DNA of 12,245 nt from CAMCYM01 sp964405405 (GTDB lineage Bacteria > Bacteroidota > Bacteroidia > Flavobacteriales_D > Sanyastnellaceae), in contig CAYONT010000050.1 of the NCBI GenBank assembly GCA_964405405.1, forward strand, positions 1-12,245. Reading direction: 5' to 3'. Position 1 is the stretch's first letter. Each line of letters begins with the position of its first letter. Of this stretch, positions 1 to 6,611 are shown in pieces. Both the position numbers and the translations under genes were made by a program. A model generated the notes under the pieces. The model saw only the letters and a list, made by a program, of their open reading frames with translations, had not been told where the DNA came from and searched no databases.

Positions 1-102
1 GCTCGGCTCCGCGCTGGGTTTCATACCAGGCGTTGCACTGCTAAAACCCAGAAACCGAAAGGCCGAAAAAACAAGGGCAATGGCTTTGCGGGCAAGATGC
101 AT
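1..102 (-). CDS. Possible start of a secreted protein, truncated by the left edge
   Basis: An ATG at 102 opens a minus-strand frame that stays open for all 34 codons to the window edge. The residues start MHLARKAIALVFSAFRFLGF, which has the shape of a signal peptide: a basic start (R5, K6) followed by a mostly hydrophobic stretch to about residue 20, then S-S-A-T-P-G. It lies on the same strand as the two genes upstream, 81 nt after the stop of the GldM-like gene, and a TAnnTTTG box lies about 50 nt upstream of its ATG. Too little is visible to name a family. A plus-strand frame open across 2-190 and a plus-strand frame stopping at 42-44 are competing readings of the same bases, so this call is tentative. 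Confidence 0.35.
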   Translation of the reverse strand, partial: MHLARKAIALVFSAFRFLGFSSATPGMKPSAEPS

Positions 103-150
103 GGTGGATGTATTGGAAGAGTGGGCAGGGCAATGCAAACAAAGGCAAGC

Positions 151-158
151 CAAACTTA
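151..158 (-). promoter_or_regulatory. Possible Bacteroidota -7 promoter box (TAAGTTTG)
   Basis: On the minus strand this octamer matches the Bacteroidota -7 consensus TAnnTTTG exactly. It sits in the AT-rich spacer after the GldM-like gene and about 50 nt before the ATG at 102. No TTTG was found at the expected 19-21 nt further upstream, so half of the usual promoter signature is missing. If real, it would give the left-edge gene its own promoter. A single 8-mer with two free positions can occur by chance. Confidence 0.3.
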
Positions 159-183
159 AACAAAACAAGTTCGTTCGATGCGG

Positions 184-876
184 TCAATAATCCCAAATCA
201 AAGGGTACGGGAATTCCTCCACGGTGTAGGTCGCTTGGAGGAGCCGGGGATAGGGGTAGAAGCCAGAGAAGGTCACCTGGATGTCCTCGAAGGAGATCAC
301 GCTCCCCGCCTCCAGGGCATCCAGCGCCCTGCGGATCTCAGGCGTGAATGCATTGTCGGTGCCTTTGTAAATTTCCATCTGCTGGGACAAAGGCCGTTGG
401 ATGTAAAGCGTGTAAGACGTGACCCGTAGGGCCGCATCAAAATCGAAATTCTCCATGCGGGCAGAAATGCCTGGCGCCGCCATGCAATCCCATGAATACA
501 ATTTCTCCCCATGGACCTTGCCGGCAAAAACCACCACCGGCATGTGGGGGGTACGGACCCGGAAGCTGCTGGTGTCCCGAGCACCCGCATCCGACGCGCA
601 GATGACATGGATGCCGCTCCGTTGATCGGGATGCGGTCGAATGTCCACCCTGGCGGCATGGGCCCCTTGGCGTTCCCATCCCGTGATGGCCCCACCCTCC
701 ACCCACACCGTGTCCAAGGGTTCCGCCGAAACCACTTGGACCGAATTGTCCACGCCGTGGTACATGATGTTCATCTTTGTGCAAGCCACTGCGGTCTGCG
801 CAAACGATTGGCCTCCCAAGGTCCACAAGACCACCCCGCAAATCCAGCTTGTCCCTATCAAAAAGTTGATTCGCAT
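184..876 (-). CDS. Standalone GldM C-terminal-domain protein, exported
   Basis: The 230-residue protein starts at the ATG at 876. A frame open to 951 would overlap the upstream gene and place the signal peptide internally. Residues 1 to about 27 form a signal peptide ending S-F-A-Q. The rest resembles the last two domains of GldM/PorM, the inner-membrane T9SS motor protein whose periplasmic part reaches the GldK/GldN ring. Recognisable pieces are NIMYHGVDNSVQV near the mature N terminus (GldM proteins have a similar Y-x-G-V-D-N-P strand), S-F-R-V-R-T-P-H-M-P, F-A-G-K-V-H-G-E, and the strong signature ARMENFDFDAALRVTSYTL. Near the end are a G-S-V-I-S-F-E-D-I strand and a final beta segment. 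Full GldM is about 500 residues with an N-terminal transmembrane helix, and both the helix and the first periplasmic domains are absent. Its start is 7 nt from the upstream gene's stop, with no Shine-Dalgarno, so the two are probably co-transcribed. Family assignment is by recalled motifs; the role is unknown. Confidence 0.72.
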   Translation of the reverse strand: MRINFLIGTSWICGVVLWTLGGQSFAQTAVACTKMNIMYHGVDNSVQVVSAEPLDTVWVEGGAITGWERQGAHAARVDIRPHPDQRSGIHVICASDAGARDTSSFRVRTPHMPVVVFAGKVHGEKLYSWDCMAAPGISARMENFDFDAALRVTSYTLYIQRPLSQQMEIYKGTDNAFTPEIRRALDALEAGSVISFEDIQVTFSGFYPYPRLLQATYTVEEFPYPLIWDY

Positions 877-883
877 GGGTTTT

Positions 884-2041
884 CTATTGATTTTTTGAGT
901 CTGCCATGAAACTGACGGGAAGTGCAACCCACTCGGTGGCGTCCTCCCCATCGCCCGTGAAGAGAAACGTCACTGCGACGATTTGCTTCTGAACGTAAAA
1001 AGGCTCGCTTTGAATTTCCCACCGCTCCCGCACCCGCAATCCAACGACATCAGCCAACTGCAGCGGCTCCCGAACCTTCACCCTGCCCACCCGTTCGACC
1101 GTGTTCAAATCGAATTCATACCGCTCGAATTCACGCACCACATGCTGCGGCAAATCCGCGCTCCCACATGCCACACCGGTTCCCTGGGGCGTTGCGTGGA
1201 GGTAGGATTTCAGATGGCCTGCGGACACATCTGACCACAAACCCAACAAAATCGGTTGCATGTCTTCAAAAGGCAAATCGTCGGCGCTGTAGGACCTGCC
1301 CTGGTCCCAATAACCGGATTGACATACAAGTTCATCGTTGCTGAAAAGGTAATCCACGGTCCGCTCATGCACCTTGGGTGCAGGAACCAGCGGCGCCCCA
1401 TTCCCTCCTCCTTCCCAGGACTCCAACGGGGTCATGCACAAGTTCTTTATCCCCCCTACTTCCCCGTTTGGCAAGAGGAAATGAACACCTTTTCCGGCCA
1501 AATGAACCCGGACCTGAATGCCCTGACCCGGGGTGTGGAACCATTGCTCCACCACGTAAAACCCAACGGCCTCCTCGCTGTGCAACTGGGCATGGACATG
1601 GGGATGGGAGGCGGGGGTCACTCGTTCTGGCTCCCCCCAGTCGTAGGCCCAACTCCAAGCATCGTGTGGCCAGGAATCCAGCTCCACCCCGGGCGCAGCC
1701 GGCATCAAAAAATCCAGCAGCAACTGGTCACCCAGCCCCCGTGGCGGCTCGAAGTAACACACGACAGGATCGCCCCCCCTTCTTTGAATCGATGCCTGCT
1801 GGGCTTCTACCAAATCCTTCACCAACGCCCCCCCATCCCCAGCCATGGGATAGGTAGTGAACAGCCCATTTTTCCAACGTTTCAAAGCCCTCTCCCGAGA
1901 AAAGTCCTCTTCCCCGAAGAAGTACGACACCACCAAGGTGTCCTGCGCATGGACCGTCGTGCATGCCATCCCTCCCATGCATGCCATTCCTCCCATGCAT
2001 GCCATCCCCGCCAGGGCCATCCAACATTTGGGAAACATCAT
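884..2041 (-). CDS. Exported protein with two GldN-like halves (tentative)
   Basis: The 385-residue protein starts at one of two adjacent ATGs (2041 or 2038); the frame is open further upstream but runs into the assembly gap. Residues 1-33 form a signal peptide ending V-H-A-Q, with an unusual three-fold hexapeptide repeat in its core (residues 10-27). The mature part seems to hold two related segments. Each has a strand-like stretch with E-x-W (VGFYVVEQWF with W167; VVGLRVRERWE with W341, 174 residues apart) followed by a hydrophobic strand such as QVRVHLAGKGVHF. GldN/PorN proteins carry a similar Y-x-x-K/R-E-D-W-x-F segment followed by R-I-I-G-I-A. The stretch PILLGLWSDVSAGHLKSY (around residues 275-292) also resembles the GldN 'gi-x-G-x-i-x-aY' region. 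GldN normally partners the GldM C terminus, and the next gene is a GldM-C-like protein, which strengthens the call. A generic beta-rich exported protein remains possible. Confidence 0.5.
   Translation of the reverse strand: MMFPKCWMALAGMACMGGMACMGGMACTTVHAQDTLVVSYFFGEEDFSRERALKRWKNGLFTTYPMAGDGGALVKDLVEAQQASIQRRGGDPVVCYFEPPRGLGDQLLLDFLMPAAPGVELDSWPHDAWSWAYDWGEPERVTPASHPHVHAQLHSEEAVGFYVVEQWFHTPGQGIQVRVHLAGKGVHFLLPNGEVGGIKNLCMTPLESWEGGGNGAPLVPAPKVHERTVDYLFSNDELVCQSGYWDQGRSYSADDLPFEDMQPILLGLWSDVSAGHLKSYLHATPQGTGVACGSADLPQHVVREFERYEFDLNTVERVGRVKVREPLQLADVVGLRVRERWEIQSEPFYVQKQIVAVTFLFTGDGEDATEWVALPVSFMADSKNQ
1961..2014. repeat. Three 18-bp tandem units inside a signal peptide
   Basis: Units lie at 1961-1978, 1979-1996 and 1997-2014. 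The first two differ at one base; the third matches in the first 12 bases and diverges towards its end. The unit length is a multiple of three, so on the minus strand it reads as in-frame hexapeptides: L-A-G-M-A-C, M-G-G-M-A-C, M-G-G-M-A-C (residues 10-27 of the GldN-like protein). It lengthens the hydrophobic core of the signal peptide. It probably arose by slippage and may vary in copy number. Confidence 0.9.
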
Positions 2042-2043
2042 GA

Positions 2044-2064
2044 TTTTGGTATTTATAACCAAAA
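2044..2064. promoter_or_regulatory. Inverted repeat just before the GldN-like start; possible operator or promoter
   Basis: Perfect 7-bp arms TTTTGGT and ACCAAAA flank a 7-bp centre, ATTTATA on the plus strand (TATAAAT on the minus strand). The element ends 2 nt upstream of the ATG at 2041 and is an AT-rich island between GC-rich surroundings. It could be a repressor site, a promoter core for a nearly leaderless mRNA, or a weak hairpin at the start codon. It does not match TAnnTTTG. The assembly gap starts 11 nt away, so the rest of the upstream region cannot be read. Confidence 0.3.
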
Positions 2065-2075
2065 CGATGCCCCCC

Positions 2076-2175
2076 NNNNNNNNNNNNNNNNNNNNNNNNN
2101 NNNNNNNNNNNNNNNNNNNNNNNNNNNNNNNNNNNNNNNNNNNNNNNNNNNNNNNNNNNNNNNNNNNNNNNNNNN
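2076..2175. other. Assembly gap (100 N), between GH20 3' end and GldN-like gene
   Basis: Exactly 100 N, most likely a placeholder for a gap of unknown length. It hides the last codons and stop of the GH20 gene and the distal upstream region of the GldN-like gene. Open frames that appear to cross it on either strand are artefacts of reading through N. Confidence 0.97.
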
Positions 2176-4511
2176 ACCATGAACTCGTCAGCGAAGAGCC
2201 AAGTCGGCTCGCCCGCCGCGTCGTGCCAACGGGGGCAGGGGCCACCGTTTTTGAGGCGAAGGCGGACCTTTTGGACGGTTTGGCCTACGGGAACGGAGAA
2301 CCAGCGGACGCCTTGGAAGGCATCCGGCGTGCGCGGGGCAGGACGGAGGGTTTCCGTTTGCCAAGTGATGCCATCCACACTCCACGAAAACTGAAGCTCC
2401 GCAGGGTCGAAGATCCAGGCGTCCTGGTAATGGTAGCACTGGACGGCGAGGGAATCGACGGCGAGGGGGGCGGGGAAGGTGTACTCGGCGAGGAGGTCGG
2501 GTCCTTGGGCCGCCTGCCAGCACCCGTCGCGGAAGTCGGTGGAGCCGAGCCGGCCGTCGCCGAGTCCCTGCAGGCCGCCGCCGGGGTAGCTGGGGTGGAG
2601 GGGGTGGCCGATGACGAGCGGGGCAAAGGCGGCCTGGTGGCCCGCGACGGGGAATTGGGCGGCGTGGTCCATCACGCGGGCGCGGTGCTCGAGCTGGGTC
2701 GAAATCACGCCTTTGCCCCGGAAGTCGAAGGGGGTGCCCAGGTCGACGGGGGGGGTGGAGGGACCGCCGTCATCAGGGGTGAAGGCCGCTGAGCCGGTGA
2801 TGCCCCGGACGGCGGGTTGGACGAGGGCCCGGGTCGTGTGGGTCGGGGGGACGGACGCGGAGGGAGACGGCGGGAGGCCGGCGGAGAGGGTGAGTTGGGC
2901 GGGCACGGCCTCGAGGCCGTAGTCCACCTTCCACTGGTCCAGCCGCTCGTAGTGCACGTCGAGCCGGCGTTGGAACCCCTCCCAACTGCGGAGCGCGGGG
3001 GGGGTCCACAGGACCTCGGCGAGGGCGATGAGGCGCGGGTACAACTTCGACTCGACGAGGTGCTGCGGCGCATGCTCGGTCCACAGATTGCCCTCGCCTC
3101 CCAGCAACCGGCCCAGGCCCGGATCGCCGGCACGGTACCCTGCGGGCGCCTCGGCCAACGGGTCCCAGTGGTACACCTTCTCCAGATTCGTGGTGGCCAA
3201 GGGATAGTCGAGGTAGCAGTGGCTCGTGGGCGAAAACACCGCATCGTGTCCTTGGAGGATGGCCTCCCAGCCGCCGCCCGTGCCTCGCCAGGACTGCACC
3301 GTAGCGCCCGGCGGCAGCCCGCCCTCGTGGATTTCATCCCATCCGATGATTTGGCGGCCATGGCGGGCCAAATCCCGCGCAACCTCTCCAATCATCCAGG
3401 ACTGGAGGGCGTGCGCATCCGGCAAACCCATTTGGCGGATGCGGGTTTGGCATGCAGCACAATCCTCCCATCGCACCTTGGGCGCCTCGTCCCCCCCGAT
3501 GTGGATGTAGGGCGATGGAAAAAGGGCCACCACCTCCTCCATCACGGCTTTCAGAAAGCCCAGGGTCGTGTCCTGCCCGGCGCAGTAGATGTCCTTGAAG
3601 ACGCCCCATCGGTGCTCGACGGGCAGGGTGTCGCCGGTGCAGCCCAGCCAGGGGTAGGAGGCCAAAGCGGCACGGCTGTGGCCAGGCAGTTCGATCTCGG
3701 GAATGACGGTGATGTGGCGCTCAGCGGCGTAGGCCACGATGTCGCTCACCTGCGCGCGGGTGTAAAAACCGCCGTGCCGGGTGCCGTCCGCCTCGGTGCG
3801 CCAGGCGCCGACTTCGGTGAGCCGGGGATAGGCCTCGATGGCGAGGCGCCAGCCTTGGTCTTCCGTCAGGTGCCAGTGCAACACGTTGATTTTGTGCTGG
3901 GCACAAAGGTCCAAGGTCCGCTTCACAAAATCGGGTTCCATGAAGTGGCGGGCGCAATCGAGCAGGAGACCGCGGTGGCTGTAGGTCGGGGCGTCTGCGA
4001 TGTGGACGGCGGGGACTTCAAACCCATGGGGACAGGGGGGTGCAGGGCGGTCAACGGGCACCATCGGACCGGATTCGCAGACGGCGGGAATGAGCTGCCG
4101 CAGGGTCGTCAGGCCCCGGAATGCGCCGGCGGCGGTGGTGGCTTCGATGCGAACGCCGCTGACGGAATCCACGCCGAGGCGGTAGGCTTCGGAGGCCAAA
4201 CCCTCCACCCGAACCACCCGCAACGGGGCGGGCTGCGCTTCCGAATCGTTGACAGGCTGGGCGTTGCCGGGCAGCCACTGGGCCCAAAAACCGCGGTGGG
4301 TGGCCCAGACGGAATCGACCTGCCAGTCCCAACCTGCGGTCACACGCAGGGCCGGAGCGGTGGGATGGGACTGAAGTTGGGCCGGCAAGGGCACGAGGGC
4401 ATCGACGGTACCGCGGGGAAGGACCAGGGTCTCCCGGGGTCCACCACACGAGAGGGCGACGCACGCGAGGACTGCGGCCCAAGCCGCCGAGGCCAAGAGG
4501 GGTTGTTTCAC
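2176..4511 (-). CDS. Beta-N-acetylhexosaminidase, GH20, lipoprotein (3' end in gap)
   Basis: The enzyme removes terminal N-acetylhexosamine from glycans such as chitin oligomers, N-glycans or peptidoglycan fragments. I chose the GTG at 4511 because MKQPLLASAAWAAVLACVAL followed by S-C-G-G is a lipoprotein signal with C22 as lipidated cysteine; no ATG fits. A GH20b-like N-terminal domain (about 30-175) precedes the catalytic barrel (about 177-540): R-G-L-L-L-D-C-A-R-H-F around D185, HWHLTEDQGWRL, the catalytic pair D341-E342 in HIGGDEAP, G-W-D-E-I, and GGEGNLWTEH with W477. The C-terminal domain (about 640-778), with GDGRLGS, Q-D-A-W-I-F-D-P, S-V-D-G-I-T-W and P-C-P-R-W-H-D, is the F5/8-type (discoidin-like) module seen in many Bacteroidota GH20 enzymes. 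It reaches W-L-F-A-D-E-F before the gap, so only a few residues should be missing. The gene starts 26 nt after the cutC stop, suggesting one operon. Outer-membrane or periplasmic location is inferred. Confidence 0.96.
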
Positions 4512-4537
4512 AGGGTGCAAACTACGGCGGAAGGGGC

Positions 4538-5233
4538 TCACAAAGCGTCCAGGGCGCGGCGGAAGGCGGCGACTTGGTTGGGGTCCACGGGATGGGTGGT
4601 GCCGTCGAAGCCGCGGACGGCATGCTCGACCCGGCGTCGGCAGGAGGCATGGACGGCTTCGACGCCCAGCTGGGCCCAATGGGGCACCTGTTCCGGACGC
4701 ACCCCGCTTCCGACCACGACTTCCCAGCCCGCGGCCACCAGGGTGGCGATGCCGTTCCGCCCCGACCAGGCGTCCTGTGCACCGCCGCTGCTCAGGATGC
4801 GCCGAGCGTCCCAGGTCGCCGCCTCCCTCCACGCGGCGGGCACGTCAGCCGCGGCGTCCAGGGCCCGGTGCCAAACCCAGCGGTCCGGCCCACACGCCGC
4901 AGCAAGGGCGTCCATGCCCGCCCGGTCCGGAGCCCCGGCGGCATCCAGCCCCCCAATCACGACCCGCCTCGCCCCCGCCGCCAGGGCCCCCAGCGCCTGC
5001 GCGCGGATCGCCTCCCATTCCGCCGGCCCGTACAAAAAATGACCCGCGCGCGGGCGCACGAGCACGTGCACCGGGATGCCCACCGCCACCGCCGCCCGAA
5101 CGTCGGCCTCCGGCGGCGTCAACCCTCCGCATTCCCAGTGGAGACAGAGTTCCACCCGGTCCGCCCCGGCCTCCGCCGCCACGCGGACATCCTCCGGCGA
5201 GGACGCGCACACCTCCAACAGCGGCCGCCTCAT
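4538..5233 (-). CDS. cutC: CutC family TIM-barrel protein
   Basis: This 231-residue protein has family-typical length and the start ATG at 5233. The frame is open to 5350, but those 39 extra residues are glycine-rich shadow of the upstream gene. CutC hallmarks appear in order: P-L-L-E-V-C-A-S-S, GADRVELCLHWECGGLTPP (residues about 24-42), V-L-V-R-P-R-A-G-H-F (the family usually has D where H stands here), W-H-R-A-L-D, I-L-S-S-G-G, G-S-G-V and V-H-A-S-C. No signal peptide, so cytoplasmic. The family was named for copper homeostasis, but in E. coli the copper phenotype is attributed to the sRNA MicL encoded in the gene, so the reaction is unsettled. ATG and the yjbR stop overlap (ATGA, 5230-5233), implying translational coupling; the GH20 gene follows. 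The gene is strikingly GC-rich. A link to amino-sugar breakdown is inference. Confidence 0.92.
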   Translation of the reverse strand: MRRPLLEVCASSPEDVRVAAEAGADRVELCLHWECGGLTPPEADVRAAVAVGIPVHVLVRPRAGHFLYGPAEWEAIRAQALGALAAGARRVVIGGLDAAGAPDRAGMDALAAACGPDRWVWHRALDAAADVPAAWREAATWDARRILSSGGAQDAWSGRNGIATLVAAGWEVVVGSGVRPEQVPHWAQLGVEAVHASCRRRVEHAVRGFDGTTHPVDPNQVAAFRRALDAL

Positions 5234-5589
5234 GCCCCCTCCGGTCCCCGCCGGCCCCGTGGCGGCTTCGCCACCAAGTGATAACTGTCCGTCACCCACT
5301 CCAGAATGCGGCCCGCCGGCACATCGGCATCCACCGACACCGTATTCCAATGGCGTTTGTTCATGTGGTATCCTGGCTTAACCCCTTGAAATTGTTCCCG
5401 ATAACCCAACGCCCGCTCCGGATCGCATTTTACATTGATGGATTGAAAATCCTCCACGTCAAACAACACAAAAATCTTCCCGTTCACCTTGAATACCAGT
5501 GTCTTGCTGTCGAACGGAAATCCCATGGTCGCACCGGGCAGGGATTCACAATGCAAACAGAGCTCCCCGAGGGTGAGGATTCCGGCCAT
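5230..5589 (-). CDS. MmcQ/YjbR family protein
   Basis: A 119-residue cytoplasmic protein of the YjbR family (CyaY-like fold, often annotated as DNA-binding, with no settled biochemical role). Family features visible are the N-terminal L-C-L-H-C-E-S-L-P-G-A-T with F-P-F-D just after, the V-F-K-V-N-G-K-I-F hairpin, a central I-N-V-K-C-D-P, PGYHMNKRHWNTVSVD (residues about 72-87), and the C-terminal W-V-T-D-S-Y-H-L-V-A-K segment. The ATG at 5589 gives a full-length member. It is the first gene of the minus-strand group and its stop overlaps the cutC start by 4 bp. Its base composition is far less GC-rich than cutC immediately downstream. No DNA target or operon-specific function can be read from the sequence. 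Confidence 0.9.
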   Translation of the reverse strand: MAGILTLGELCLHCESLPGATMGFPFDSKTLVFKVNGKIFVLFDVEDFQSINVKCDPERALGYREQFQGVKPGYHMNKRHWNTVSVDADVPAGRILEWVTDSYHLVAKPPRGRRGPEGA

Positions 5590-5668
5590 GTGTGGAAAAC
5601 TTTGCGGGTTAGGTTAGGCCAAATGTCCGTTAATTTCGCCCCGATTTAGATTCAACCCCATCCAACCC
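5590..5668. promoter_or_regulatory. Divergent intergenic region, 79 bp
   Basis: This AT-richer spacer separates the divergent yjbR and LTD genes and must hold the promoters of both operons if they start here. On the plus strand TAATTTCG at 5630-5637 matches TAnnTTTG at all but one fixed position. A TTTG at 5600-5603 lies upstream, but 26 nt away instead of the usual 19-21. A short tandem GGTTAGGTTAGG occupies 5606-5617 and could be an operator or chance. No convincing minus-strand promoter box was found. Confidence 0.35.
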
Positions 5669-6601
5669 ATGCGACTTTTCCACATTTTGGTGGCCGGTTT
5701 GGCCTTCCTCCCCCAATGGAGCTTTGCCCAGTGCAGCGACATTTTCATCTCGGAATACGTGGAAGGAACCGGCAACAACAAGGCCATCGAATTCTACAAC
5801 CCCACCAATGCCCCCATCAACCTGGGGGTGTATGTGTTGCAGCGCTGGTCCAATGGGGAAGCAGGGTCGACGGACCAGACGACCTTGGTGGGCCAAATCG
5901 CTCCCAACAGCACGTTCGTGTTGGTCAATGGACAGACCGAAGACATCGACCTGGGCGGTGGCAACATCAGCCCTGCCTGCGATCCAGCGCTCCAAGCACT
6001 CGGACAACAGCTCGACAATCCCTACCCCGCCCCGACTTACATGAATGGGGACGACGCACTGGTGTTGGTGAAGAACAACAACACGGTGGTGGACATCTTC
6101 GGAAAGCCCGGTGAGGACCCAGGGGTGGCTTGGACCAACGACGCTGCCAATGGTTTCACAGACGGCGACGGCGGCACTTGGCTCACCTCCAACCACACGT
6201 TGCAACGGAAGTATTCGGTGACAGGCGGGGTCACGGTTCCCCCCGTTGCCTTCGATACGTTCCTGCAGTGGGATACGCTGGAGGTCAACACCTGGACCGG
6301 TCTCGGGTCGCACGCCTGCGCCTGCAACCCCACCGGAGTAGAAACGTTGAAGCCCCTTCGCCCGGAGGTTCGCGTGTACCCCAACCCCTCTATCGACGGG
6401 ACATTGCAAATTGAATCCTCCGCTTCCTTGGAGCGGGTGGAAGTGTATGCCGCATCAGGCGCTCTGGTTTCCAACCACGAACTGCAAGGGCAGTCCCCCC
6501 GGCTCCATTGGGAAATGGCAGGTCTGGAGGCTGGGGTGTACTTCGTCAATGTGACGGTCGTGGGTGGAACGACGTTCTCCCACCGCTGGATCGTCCGCTA
6601 A
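5669..6601 (+). CDS. Lamin-tail-domain protein, T9SS cargo
   Basis: A 310-residue exported protein. Residues 1-21 are a signal peptide (MRLFHILVAGLAFLPQWSFA, then Q). The mature part opens with C-S-D-I-F-I-S-E-Y-V-E-G, then N-K-A-I-E-F-Y-N-P-T and N-L-G-V-Y, the classic start of a lamin tail domain (LTD), an Ig-like fold common in secreted bacterial nucleases and surface proteins. It runs to about residue 145, with N-G-D-D-A-L-V-L-V followed by V-D-I-F-G. A region with L-Q-R-K-Y and a C-A-C motif (around 215-217) follows. The last 78 residues, from RVYPNPSIDGTLQIESS (Y237), are a T9SS type A sorting domain ending H-R-W-I-V-R. No catalytic motif is visible, so a binding or surface role is likely. 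It is first in a plus-strand operon with a TonB receptor 10 nt downstream and a PLD-type enzyme beyond. Nucleic acid as ligand is inferred from context. Confidence 0.9.
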   Translation: MRLFHILVAGLAFLPQWSFAQCSDIFISEYVEGTGNNKAIEFYNPTNAPINLGVYVLQRWSNGEAGSTDQTTLVGQIAPNSTFVLVNGQTEDIDLGGGNISPACDPALQALGQQLDNPYPAPTYMNGDDALVLVKNNNTVVDIFGKPGEDPGVAWTNDAANGFTDGDGGTWLTSNHTLQRKYSVTGGVTVPPVAFDTFLQWDTLEVNTWTGLGSHACACNPTGVETLKPLRPEVRVYPNPSIDGTLQIESSASLERVEVYAASGALVSNHELQGQSPRLHWEMAGLEAGVYFVNVTVVGGTTFSHRWIVR

Positions 6602-6611
6602 TCCAGGAGCC

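Noticed and set aside
2..190. Plus-strand frame open from the left edge to a TAA at 188-190
   Set aside because: It would overlap the end of the GldM-like gene, shows no family motif, and has an AT-rich, lysine/glutamine-rich end typical of non-coding spacer. Kept only as an alternative to the minus-strand edge gene.
1961..2014. CRISPR-like or intergenic repeat array
   Set aside because: The units are directly adjacent with no spacers and lie within a coding signal peptide.
2076..2175. Gene or mobile element inside the first gap
   Set aside because: Nothing can be read there; the flanks show no inverted repeats or target duplication suggesting an insertion.
1728..4832. One long minus-strand frame joining GH20 to sequence beyond the first gap
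   Set aside because: It crosses 100 N and continues in a shadow frame of the GldN-like gene. The GH20 C-terminal domain is essentially complete at the gap, so the extension is an artefact.
2817..5042. 741-codon plus-strand open frame
   Set aside because: It lies antisense to the GH20 and cutC genes, which have clear family motifs. Long antisense frames are expected at this GC content.
5234..5350. N-terminal extension of CutC to an ATG at 5350
   Set aside because: Those residues are the shadow of yjbR, glycine-rich and unlike any CutC N terminus; the ATG at 5233 gives the normal start.
6564..6611. Earlier ATG for the TonB receptor
   Set aside because: It lies inside the LTD gene's sorting domain and would bury the signal peptide; the ATG at 6612 starts it directly.
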